In this document: piece after piece, positions 49,772 to 60,260 of the stretch
Layout: every line of letters starts with the position of its first letter
Position numbering within the stretch: the stretch's first letter is position 1
Assembly: GCF_016859285.1 (NCBI RefSeq)
Contig: NC_053400.1
Span: 15,308,546-15,372,545, forward strand
Reading direction: 5' to 3'
From: Xiphias gladius
Taxonomy: Eukaryota; Chordata; Actinopteri; Istiophoriformes; Xiphiidae
DNA: 64,000 bases
Position numbers and translations under genes: made by a program
The notes under the pieces: model-generated
Told to the model about the DNA's origin: nothing
Database searches by the model: none
What the model saw: the letters and a program-made list of their open reading frames with translations, nothing else

Positions 49772-50768
49772 CTCCCCTCCCCGTTTTATCCCACCAAAGA
49801 GCACAGAAATACTACAATAGCCCCTCTCACACACTGCTGACAAAGACCCTCACAAGTGTTGAGTTTGGGAGCATCTGTTGCGTTTTGCACTCTTCAAAGC
49901 TAATATGTCCCACTGGAATAAGATCATAATAACTTCACAGTCTTCCCATGGTTTTCGTCACTCGCTCAAAATGTGACATAAATCATAATTAAGACCGCGT
50001 GACAGAAATATCGCACTAAAAACTATAAATGAAATGCATATAGAGTTAATAAACTACAGGAATCGTACAGGTAAAGTTGATCATCTTTGAGGGCAAAATG
50101 CCAAAAGGTACAAAATTTCAATTTACAAATGATTCAGTTGTGATTTATTGTTGGGGAGATGACATTAATACAGTATGATAAATAATATCCCTCATGAGAT
50201 GTCTATAAACACTCACCGGCCATGTGAAACCGAAGGGAAAGCGGACTGGGTTGGTGAAGCTGTCCGCATTGGTCTCCGGCACCTGGAAGGAGTTGGAGCC
50301 GAGGACGGGAGTCACAGCCCCGCCATAGGTGCAGGGAGGCTCGGGGGAGACGTTGGCCTGGTAATGCTTCAGACAGATCCGAAAGAAAGTCTTGCATTCA
50401 CACTGCTGGTGGCCCTGTGGATGAGCGGAGCCTCCGGGGCAGCAGTTGGCGTTCCCCGTGATCCCTTTCTTGTTGAGAAACTCCTGCAGCTTCAGCTCAA
50501 ATACTCCGGAGCAGAAAACCTAGAGAGGCAACACAAAGACACAGTCAGTCCGGTGTGTTTGAGACAGGTGACTTCGGGCTGTTTTTTTTGGAAATGTGAG
50601 CATTATTCTTACGCAGAAAATATTGAAAACGTGTTTTCAAATCTGTGCCGACAAACACAGCGTGCGTTTTACACGCTACCCTGTAATGTTATCATTTATC
50701 TTCATTGGACCTACCTGGCAGGTGAGTAGGGAGAGAGTGACAACCAGGAGCAGAGACAGGCGTCCCAT
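43794..50768 (-). CDS. dla/dld: Delta-family Notch ligand (DLL1 type), complete, 12 coding exons
   Basis: Joined exons (minus): 50768-50715, 50519-50217, 49400-49340, 48228-47971, 46480-46420, 46264-46134, 46015-45846, 45732-45516, 45401-45228, 45115-44386, 44174-43919, 43799-43794. They total 2,421 nt, or 806 aa plus stop. Order: signal peptide ([15 protein letters not shown]), MNNL domain ([11 protein letters not shown]), DSL domain (about 178-226, with [11 protein letters not shown]), eight EGF-like repeats to about residue 522, one membrane helix (about 560-586, [20 protein letters not shown]), and an intracellular tail ending in the PDZ ligand IIATEV. The last exon codes only for Val and the stop (GTA TGA), a split also needed to complete ATEV. 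Role of the family: membrane ligand that activates Notch on neighbouring cells in neurogenesis and somite formation. The DLL1/DeltaA/DeltaD group is clear, but I cannot decide between teleost deltaA and deltaD. The donor after exon 10 (GTACAC) is weak but required by phase. Confidence 0.95.
43964..44131 (-). repeat. 24-bp coding repeat, seven units, in the Delta intracellular tail
   Basis: Residues 735-790 consist of seven consecutive 8-residue units: [56 protein letters not shown]. The last unit matches the conserved DTKYQSV of vertebrate DLL1, directly before the PDZ-binding end. At DNA level adjacent units 3 and 4 are nearly identical over 24 bp, showing recent tandem duplication. Confidence 0.93.
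47195..47470. promoter_or_regulatory. Candidate enhancer in Delta intron 4
   Basis: Within 150 bp there are three CAGCTG E-boxes (47202, 47232, 47261) and two TTGGCCAATC CCAAT boxes (47299, 47343), followed by CACGCGGCGTGTG, which resembles Hes/Her sites. The segment is complex sequence beside low-complexity pyrimidine DNA (47,040-47,190). Function is inferred only from motif density. Confidence 0.35.
49715..49769. repeat. (CA)n microsatellite in Delta intron 2
   Basis: 55 bp of CA between Delta exons 2 and 3. Confidence 0.97.
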
Positions 50769-51260
50769 TGTGTTGACAGCCCTTCAACAAGCAGTGAAAG
50801 CTCCACGGGTCCGAGTGGCAGGGCTCAAACAATCATGGAGAAAGTTTTAAAAGCTTTCCGTTGAGTCACAGTCAAGGTGAACTCTTGACGCGCAGCAGGG
50901 AAGATGAAGTGAAACTTTCCCTTTGGTGCGTCAGTCTTCTGCCCGTCTACTTTCCCATACGAGGCACGAGTTTTTGACAGAAAGGGGGGAGGGGAGGGGG
51001 GGGAGTTTTACAGTGTAAAGTAATCCTCAACAGAAGGATCCCCTTGGAGATGCGTGAATGAAATCCCCGATGGAAATATAAGAGTTAATTCCAATCAATC
51101 GGTGCAGGAGAAAGAGGCAGCTCTCGGTGGCCTTGTTTACTTTTCCAGTTGATTGATAATGATATGCTGATCCTAAACACAGAGAACACGTCTCCGTCTC
51201 TCTCTGCCTCCCTCGGTATAACAGCGTGTTTGTCTGATGGGTCTCCTGCCCTGCACAGGG

Positions 51261-51268
51261 TTTTATAC
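51261..51268 (-). promoter_or_regulatory. TATA box of the Delta gene
   Basis: The minus strand reads CCGGTATAAAACCC, a near-consensus TATA box, 493 bp upstream of the ATG at 50768. Transcription would start near 51,235, giving an unspliced 5'UTR of about 470 nt. Confidence 0.7.
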
Positions 51269-51294
51269 CGGGCCAGCAGGCGAAGGGTAATAAG

Positions 51295-51302
51295 ATGCAA
51301 AT
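51295..51302. promoter_or_regulatory. Octamer (ATGCAAAT) next to the Delta TATA box
   Basis: A perfect POU-factor octamer lies 27 bp upstream of the TATA box. POU (Brn) factors are known to act with proneural bHLH proteins on mouse Dll1, so a regulatory role is plausible but not shown here. Confidence 0.5.
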
Positions 51303-52450
51303 GAGCCTCTGCTCCTCTTCTTCCCCTCCCTCCGCCACCACCACAAGTCCGCCCCGGGGCCATCACAAAGAAAGGGAGGGAGGGAGGGAGGGGGGGTGCA
51401 CACAACTTTTCTAAATCCGCCCCCACTCCTCTCTTTCTCTCAAAGGGACAGTCCAAATGGCTACTGAGCTGTTAAATGTGCAACAACCCCTTGCTTCCCC
51501 TGATGCCTCCCTCCTCCACAGCACAACACACAGGGCCCATTTACATTCCGACAAATTCTTTAACCTCTGCACGAAATCCTCCGCATCTCAGCATCAAGGG
51601 ATTTATACAGGCAGCAGCCCGTCCGAGATGTGGCTTTCTCATATCTGGGGTTATGCTAAAGCTTATGCTTGGCCCGTTCCCTGCATGGCCAGCAGTCCGG
51701 CCAGCCGTCCCAACCGCGTTACAGCGACCATCTGCTCCGCCGCATTCCTATGGTGTTACCCCTGCCGTGGTTTTCACATGTTCACACCCCCCAAAACAAA
51801 GTCGATCTGTCCTTATTACACTGTCTTTATTTCTTGGCTCTATGTCCTACACCCTACCTCTCCACGTGCGCACGCATCATATATGTTTTCCTGATGTAGC
51901 TCACACTATGTGTGACTGTTTTTTTTTTTTTTTGGTATACCTTGATCTGCTGATTTAATGGCATAAAAAAAATACCAGGCTTGACATCTGATCGGTGCCG
52001 TTTCCTCTCACTAGAAGCATCCCAATATAACTTAATAACATCACTTTAATGCCAAGAATTTGGTTTTCTATGTCGACGGCAATCACTTCCCAAATTCCCA
52101 CTGACTCTGCTGTAAGTTATATTTTGAACCACTTTAAGCAGACGGATAAACCAAGTGCGCAGAGATGCTCGACAAATACGCACTCACTGGCCGCAGGCCA
52201 ACACACCTACACGCTGTTCGCCGCATGCCTGTGCATTTCCCTTACTTGCTTTTTGGTACAGGCAGTAAAAAAGACTTGGTGGTGTGTCACTCGCGTGGCT
52301 GTCATTAAGAGACTTTGTGAGGAGAAGGAGGGGAGGGGGGTGTGAGGAGGAGGGGAGGCATAGAGGGAGTAAAGTTTTTTTTTTTCTTTGTGCTTTCAGC
52401 TGTATGGTAATTGGGCCGGCAGCACCTGCTCTCCCACAATAATACATCAC

Positions 52451-52464
52451 CAGAGAGAGAGAGA

Positions 52465-52517
<53 letters not shown>
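52451..52517. repeat. (GA)n with GATA interruption
   Basis: GA repeats interrupted by four GATA units, 1.2 kb upstream of the Delta TATA box. Confidence 0.97.
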
Positions 52518-52518
<1 letters not shown>

Positions 52519-54664
52519 ATGACCAGTCGCATAAACAATAATCTTATGTCTGACGGTGAAATATCACATTTGCTGCATACAATCACGAGGGACAAAACAT
52601 TACACACTACAACTACAGCTACCGTAGACACAAGTCCTTGAAGGTATACTGTGCATAGTATGGGAACATAACACTGACTCCACACATGGACCCACCGTCT
52701 AATTTACATATCTGTGTGTATCCACAGGAAAATCTGGGGAAGAATTCGCACTTGTTGGCATGATGATGTTACTGTGGAGCTTATCTCCGGCTGTGAAGCA
52801 ACTGACTGTCCACTTTTCATTCAATTTAATAAGATGCCATGAGCAAAACCCCCCATTAGCGCTCTGCTATTTTATGATTCTGCTATGGAGTCATTAATGC
52901 CATCTCTCTTTCTATCTATCTGTTCACAAAGAGGAAATGAAAGGCTGCAAAGGGAGCTGCTGATTGGACAGAACTGTCAGCTGATTGGGTTTTGCTTTCA
53001 GGCTTGTCAATCTACTCAACCCCTGGCAACACACCACCACAACAAAGATCCAGAAAGGGCCTCCTTCTCTGACTGATTTCTTTATCAATGTTTTCGAGCA
53101 GGTAGTGAAGCCCTCCGAAGAACAAGAGCGGCCATACTTCAGAGTACTACACCATTCCCAGTGTTTACAGGTATCAGCGCAAACACATGAGCATTCATTA
53201 ACAGCTCCAATCAAAGCCGCTCCCTCTGCACAGCATCTGTTTTGATCTGCTGATGTCCCCAAGACACAAGGCCTTCATTCGCCACTCCACGACTAACTCC
53301 ATCTTCTCCACATGTGGGCAGCTATCAGTCGCTCTCGTCAATGCATACAGTGCTGGTGCATTGCTGTACGTGACAGCTGTTGGTGTCCTATCATTGCATA
53401 AGTGTGATGGCCCTGACTGGCTGCTCCCCCTGGGTCAGCGTATAAATAAGAAGCCTATGTCTAATGTGGTTGTGTGTCCATGATATGCTCTTTACACCGC
53501 TTGAGGCTGATTGAAGGGCCTTTAACCTTAAGCTTTAATACTATTATCCTTGCCTGCCACAGTCTTTCCAGATACCCGTATGTGTGTTTAGCTATAGGAC
53601 GCTGCTCGGAGCTGCTCATTTCATTTAACCAGTTGATTTCAGCCCCCTTCTCAATAGCCTACAATGCTCCTATGTGGCGTGGCGTAAAATCCCTCTCTTG
53701 AAGCCTTTTATTTACACTCATCCCGACTTTCAGAGGTCCCCGGTGCTCTTTCTCTCCCTCCCTGTATTAGGCCAATATACTATCAGTCATTCAACACCAT
53801 GACGTGGCACACATTTTCCGATTACGCCAGCAAACCGTGACTGAAAGGCATGGTGAGATGGAAAGTGACCCCCCCCCCCCGTTCATCAGCATCAAGACGA
53901 CATTTCCCCCCAAAAACCTGATTTATGCCAGGAGATTTTTTAATTGTGTTTTAAGGAAACTGCAGGAACTCCTCCCCTCTGATCGTGGTGTATGCGCGTG
54001 TGTGTGTGCGCGCGCACGTGTGTGTGTGCGTCTGTGAGTTAGTGTGTGTGTGTGTGGTTAAAAAATTGTTTAACTGGAGGTCGATTGTTTAACTGAAGTG
54101 CTTTCCTATTGTCTATGAGTGTATGCGTAACTGCGTGTGCGCGCGTGTGTAGGTCCGCGCGCTTGTGTGTGTGTGTGTGTGTGTGTGTGACCAGGAGCTC
54201 TGTGACACGCAGGGGGACAACAAAGGAAGGGGTCTCGCGCCCCGCCGCCCATTCATCCCTTTCTCTCGCGGAGTAATTCCCATTGATTCTTATTGAACGG
54301 CGAGGCGCGAGCCCCTCGGGGGAGAGCCGTGTGATTTGTGAAGGGTCGCGAGGACAAGACACGCCCCTCCTCGAGCCCCGGCCATCTGCTCACCAAACAC
54401 CACAACACCAACCAACTACCAAATGGCTTCCCTCACCTCTATCTCTCTATAAAGTCTCTACATTTCTCCTTTCATATCCCCTTCTTTATCTTCCTAACAC
54501 TGCAAACCTCTTCCCCCCATCCCTCTGTCATCCCTCCATCTCTTACTACTTCAGGACTCTCTCCAGCCTCTGATTTACAGGCCAAATGCCTCTGTAGGTG
54601 AAGCTACTAGTGGGCCAAATCACAGTGGAGGTATGCAGTGGGTATGAGGTGGCCATATGGCCTG

Positions 54665-54673
54665 TGTGTATGC

Positions 54674-54709
<36 letters not shown>
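54665..54709. repeat. (GT)n microsatellite
   Basis: GT run with TGCG interruption. Confidence 0.93.
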
Positions 54710-54712
<3 letters not shown>

Positions 54713-55083
54713 CCAAGAAATGGATGGATGACCGTCGTGGGAACCTCCACATCATCACCATCACACCAAACACACACTGTTGCACGTAGGATGGCAGCCT
54801 TTGGTGTGGTCAGTTATAGAAAGTTCACAGGCATTCTGGGCCATTCAGTTCGGACAGAACAAATGTAACTCCTACTATGCTGGGTTCCAGCATGCACGGC
54901 AAGAACACTGGTTTTAATTAAAGCCAGCGCTGACTGAGATATTTAATTTGTTCCCGGGGTGAAAGGGTTTAAGAACAACTGAACAGACTAATATTCAGTT
55001 AGACAAATGTTTTAAATCCCTGTGCTGCTGTTATTTTATTAGTCTTCTCATTCATTATGCATTTGTTCCATTACACTGTGGTG

Positions 55084-55204
<121 letters not shown>

Positions 55205-55732
55205 GAATATGATAACAGGAGAATCGTGTAGGCCAGTGGCTTGATGGATAAGAACTCTCCCAGCAACAACAACACTGTGATGTCAGAAACACGAGACTCT
55301 CGTGTCCCCTCCCCTTCTGAGCCACAAAGACCTGAGGCTGCCTACCTACCATCCCAGTCAGGAATGTAGCAACTTACAACATCTGTTAGCCTCAATGTGT
55401 GACACAAACATCAATTACACCTGCAGTACATACAGTATATGACATTTTTGACAGCCCAATTTGAATTGCTGGCTCTGTTTGGGCTGTCCTTTAACTTTTT
55501 ATGAAAGGTAGTAAATCTATTTAGTGGGAAATTACGTATGTAGTTTGTAATAAGATGGGGTGTTTTGAGCTTCATTATCTTTAATATTGTTAGTATTTGT
55601 CTTATATTACATTTCACCTTCAATAGCCTCAATGTTACATAAAAACATTTTGACCATTTTGTCATCACATGTTCTGTATGTTTGACCTCTGCATGTTCCA
55701 CTGCTTTATTCAAGGTTTTGTTTACCTTTAGT

Positions 55733-56056
55733 AAAGCTGAATTAATTAGTCAATTAATCAATGAGTTGATTGACAGAAGTATTCTGATAATTAATTAATA
55801 ATTTAAGTCATTCTTCAAGCTAAATTGCCAAACATTACTTAGTTCTAGCATCTCTGTCTTTGTCATTTGTCCTATTAAGGGGAATATTTTTGCATTTCGG
55901 ATTGTTGGTTGGACTACAAAAGCTACTTGAAGACATCACCTTGTGTTTTAAGACATTATTTTCACTATTTTCAGACATCTTAAAGACTAAACAATTCATC
56001 AAGAAAATAATCAGATTATTTGATAATGAAAATAATTGTTAGTTGCAGCCCTAATA
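55733..56056 (-). repeat. Same dispersed element, copy E
   Basis: AATTAGTCAATTAATCAATGAGTTGATTGAC at the left; GATAATGAAAATAATTGTTAGTTGCAGCCCTAA at the right. Lies between the Delta gene and fam120b. Confidence 0.78.
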
Positions 56057-57436
56057 TTAAGTGAAATGTTAAAATTCAGATTTTTAGTTGGATGGCTGCA
56101 CAATTACTTCTAATGGAAAATTTCTAGAAATGTTGTACATCATCTCACATAATTCCTCACCATGTTATCATGAAATATTTGGTGTTTTTGATTAAGATGT
56201 AAATTACATTCTGTGGGTTTGAGCAGCACTTGGCCAGAAAACATGAGTTTAATAGATTTACTTTTGATGATGAATCAGATTTGTGATGATGATGACCCAG
56301 CTATTAAATTCCCACATGACATTGGTATTTAAGTTTTGCACAACCATGACATCTAATGTTTGAGTTGGACTTAAAACAAGCAAGTAAGCAAGCAAACAAA
56401 CAAAAACCCCTGCATTTTGAACAAACCACACATTCCCTGCTCCCTGCCCTGTGGCCCCCTGGGGGTCCTTGGCCTTTAGTTTGAGAACCAGTGGCCTCCA
56501 GCAGCAGGATTAGCCAGACCAGCTGCGCAGAGAGACCCTGGGCCCTGGACGCTGACACCAGTCCTGACCCCAGGGTGGCTACTATCAGGGACACTGAGGA
56601 GATCTGGGCAGCACTTGGTGTGTATATGTGTGTGTGTGTTGTTCATTCAGTTGGACAACTGTGGAGCCAGTACAGATTTGGGCAACGGTGCTCTTTGTAT
56701 GTGTGTGTGCGTTCTTGTATGGTCAATTCTTTCCGGGGGTTAACTGCTGATCCAGTACAAATGGGAGGTGTTGGGGGGTAGGGCCGAGGGCAGTCGTGTG
56801 CTCCTGGAACATCTGCCTCTGTTTCTCCTGAGTCAAGCTTTGGTCAGGAGCGGGGAGGAGAGGGAAGCGGGGGGGGGGGGGCGACGGACTCAAAGAGGAG
56901 GAGATCGAAGAGGAGAAGGACAAGTCAGTGTAGGAGAAGGAGGAAGTTGAAAAGATCCAACGTGAATAGGCAACAGACCCAAACACTGACTGTTGCAAAT
57001 GGGATGCAGGATTATGTAAGTCCCTTTCTCACGACTGGTTATTGTGTTCACATATAGAGGATATATGTAGGTGCATTAATGTACTGTAAACTGTAAATGC
57101 ATAGGTGTGCACATCCAGGTTTATGTGCATTGCGTCCATGCTTTTCATGTGTGACAAGTACACGTAGAGACTATCTCTGTTGTCAGGATCCAGAAACTCT
57201 CAGCTCGATCCATCAAGTCCAGTTTGAACCGAGTATGAGCTTGATGAAGTACATCCTTGTTTTTAACCATTCAAATGAAATTAAAACAAAATTGCAATTC
57301 AGTGTAAACTGGCAGATTAAATATAACAACATATTATAACCCAGTTAATACAATAAAAGGTCATACATAGTGCTCATGTAAATGTTCTCTTTGTCCACAC
57401 GCAACAAGATTTTTTTTTCTTTCTGTCTTCAATCTA

Positions 57437-57802
57437 GATCTGCAATGATTAGACAAATTATTAATTAGGCCATTAATAATATGCAACAATTCTGATAATC
57501 GGTCAATTGCTTTAAAATAAAGTTTTGAAGCAAAAGTGGCAAAATCAATTGGTTACAGCTTCTGAAATGTGAATAATTTCTGTTTTTTTTGTTCACTCTT
57601 CTATGATAGTAAAACGTGGGTTCTGGACTGTTGGTTAATCCAAACAATACGAAGACACCGCATTGGACTCTGGGAAGTTGTGGCAGCCATTTTTGTCAAT
57701 TTGCTGACATTTTACAGGCTGTATGATTAATAATAATAATAAAAAAAAATCCATGTTAACTGATAATGAAAGTAACTGTTAGTTAGTTGCAGCCTTAGTT
57801 CA
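57437..57802 (-). repeat. Same dispersed element, copy F
   Basis: TCTGCAATGATTAGACAAATTATTAATTAGG at the left; AACTGTTAGTTAGTTGCAGCC at the right, with the block GGTTACAGCTTCTGAAATGTGAATA. Confidence 0.75.
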
Positions 57803-58954
57803 ATCCCTCTGTATGAAGGTTATGAGCAAGCTATCCCAGATCCTCAGTACCCCTCTTTGTCCAACCATCTCACTCCTGGGTGACCTCTTTGCACTTCATA
57901 TCAGACTCAATCATTTTCAGAAGCATTTACAGTGGATAAGATTATACTGCCCAGCTAAATTATCCATCAAGCACTGACTAATTCTGGTGGCATATCACGC
58001 CACTCTAAAAAAACAAAAAATAAATAAATAAAAAATAAAAAAAAGCTCAAAGCGACCGTACAGGAAAACTTCAAACCTTTCAAAGATAGCAAGCTACTGG
58101 TTCTTTAGTACCTTACGAGCTGATTCACTGTCATAATCTGGAACCTTTAATTTGAAACATGACTGTATAACACCTAGCAATCTCTGCTCAGTATAACACA
58201 GTGTTCATGTGTATCTGTGTATTTTATGTTAAATTGGGTCAGCAATGTAGATCTAAACCTGAGAAATTTACCTCCTGCTCCACAGTTCATCAGTTCTGAA
58301 CATAAATCTGTAGCTTTAAGACAAGTGGGTGAAGAGAAGAATGGGTAGAGCAGCTGTTGATTCAACATCTGCACAGGTCCCTGGCCTCGTTTCCCAATAA
58401 CATCCTCAGGATAAGATGACTTAAAATAGAGCTAAAGCCATTGGTACTTTTGGGAAAGGGACCTGAAATTTGTGGGCTGAGTTCTGAGTCTATGTGGTCT
58501 TCATGGGTCCAGTGGTCATAACTTTTCAGTGCAATCATGGGGGGCAGATTTACAACAAAGCCCCTCCCTTCTTGAAGATCAGTTGACCGGGAGGGGTGGA
58601 TTGTCCTCCAAGTCCACAGAGCATCTGGCTGAGGAACGACAGATGCTGACAGCTGGACTGACAGCCAGCATATGTCCCCTTTCTTTATTCCTGCTCTGCT
58701 CAGACAATGGAACTGATGGGACGGGGGTGCTTTGTGTTAAGAAGGTAGACCTAATAGCTTGTGACTCCAGAGAAGAGCCCCCATTCTCCAGGAGAGGCTG
58801 GAGAGCAATTAGCCTGTCCCTGATCCTAGCCTGGAGAGTTATTATGGGGGGACTGCGCCCACAAAAACCTCAATTGTCCATTCTCATTCATGCCACATTA
58901 GGATGTTTATTTTTTTTAATAACATTAGTATAAGGCTATATTTGTATTAATCGC

Positions 58955-59732
58955 CAGTGGGGGAAAGGATCTGAAGTACTCTACTTAAGACCAGTTTACT
59001 TTACTTTAGTATTTTCATTTTATGCTACTTTAAACTTCTACTCTATTTCATTTCAGAGGGAAATTTTGTAGTTTTTACTGCACTGTGTTGACAGCTATAA
59101 TTACTAGTTACTTTTCAAATTGAAGATTGTACATTAAAAAAAAAAAAAAGAAATGATAGAATTATAAGATATAACATAAAACTCCTTGCAAAAAATTTGC
59201 GTCTGCTTGGGGCCCTTGTCACGTTTTAGATGTCTGTAAGTTGTTAGTAGCCCCACCCAAGAGAGATTTCCCCTTTAAACTTGTTACACAGGTTCATTTA
59301 AGTAACAGTTTGAGGCCCAAAGAAGTACAATTATCCAATATTTCATAAAAAGGCAAACATATGAGATGTCTACAAATTTGTAAGGCAGAACTTTTGATTT
59401 TTTCCCATGACTCCCCCAGATTTATCTTGTGAATCACTGAACTAAACTACCTGTATATTAAGTAGTTAAAACTAGCTCTTCCTGGATCAGATAAAACAGC
59501 ATGCTACTTATGCGTGGACGCATTAATATTAATAATCTAACCATGTGATTTATAATAATTCATCAGTCACAGACGCAAAGTGCTTTTGCATTTTATAATT
59601 TAAGTACATTCTGCTGGTAATACTTACGTACGTTTACTTTAGTGAGCTTCTGAGTACAGGACGGAGTATTTCTACACAGCTGTATAGGTAGTTTTATTTA
59701 AGTGAAGGTTTTGAGTACTTCTTCTAACACTG
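58955..59732. mobile_element. hAT-like non-autonomous element with target-site duplication
   Basis: Starts CAGTGGGGGAAAGGATCTGAAGTACT and ends GAGTACTTCTTCTAACACTG, so the termini are inverted (AGTACT...CACTG). Flanks are TTAATCGC (58947-58954) and TTAATCAC (59733-59740), an 8-bp target-site duplication with one mismatch. The interior (GTACTTTA... CATTTTATGCTACTTTA) is a very common teleost repeat. It lies about 530 bp upstream of the fam120b ATG. Confidence 0.8.
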
Positions 59733-59739
59733 TTAATCA

Positions 59740-60060
59740 CAGATGCCTCACTCCATGCGCCGCGCACTTGTGTTTTGTTTTGTAACGTGATGACGCCACG
59801 CGTAGATCATAGGAAGTAATTTGCATTTATATCAAGTCAACACAATACGTTAAATGCTGCCCATATATATCAAAAATTTTAAGTAAGTTTTTGCTATTTA
59901 AAGCGATACGAGGTGGTAAAAGTATTTGCATACATAACGTTGGGTAAAACGAGTTGGTTTGTAAGGACAGGAAACGTGGCTGCCTCGGAATCGATAAGTT
60001 TATCGGCCGGAAGCTAAGCTAACTGTTAGCATTCAGCTCCATTCTCGCTGATGACGGAAC
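59740..60060 (+). promoter_or_regulatory. Likely fam120b promoter/5'UTR
   Basis: CpG-rich sequence (TGCGCCGCGCAC, GACGCCACGCG, ATCGGCCGG) with two TGATGACG motifs lies 200-500 bp upstream of the fam120b ATG. Sequence on either side is AT-rich and CpG-poor. Start site not determined. Confidence 0.45.
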
Positions 60061-60260
60061 TGATAACCCTGGCGAAATGTAGCATTGTGTTTGTCCTGAG
60101 CAGTGTGAGGTCGAAACAGGCTCACCCATTAAATACTTACTATATAAGACGTTACAGATACATGAAATTGAAGTGGCAGTCAATTAAACTGGCATAATTT
60201 ATCATCTTCCCTGAAAAGATTCCAGTGAAACCTCTGTCCTTCTGTTTCTTCTCTGAAGGG

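Noticed and set aside
60225-60260. Upstream in-frame start for fam120b (Met at 60225)
   Set aside because: The extra 12 residues are not family-like; the conserved MGVKGLQ at 60261 is the expected N-terminus.
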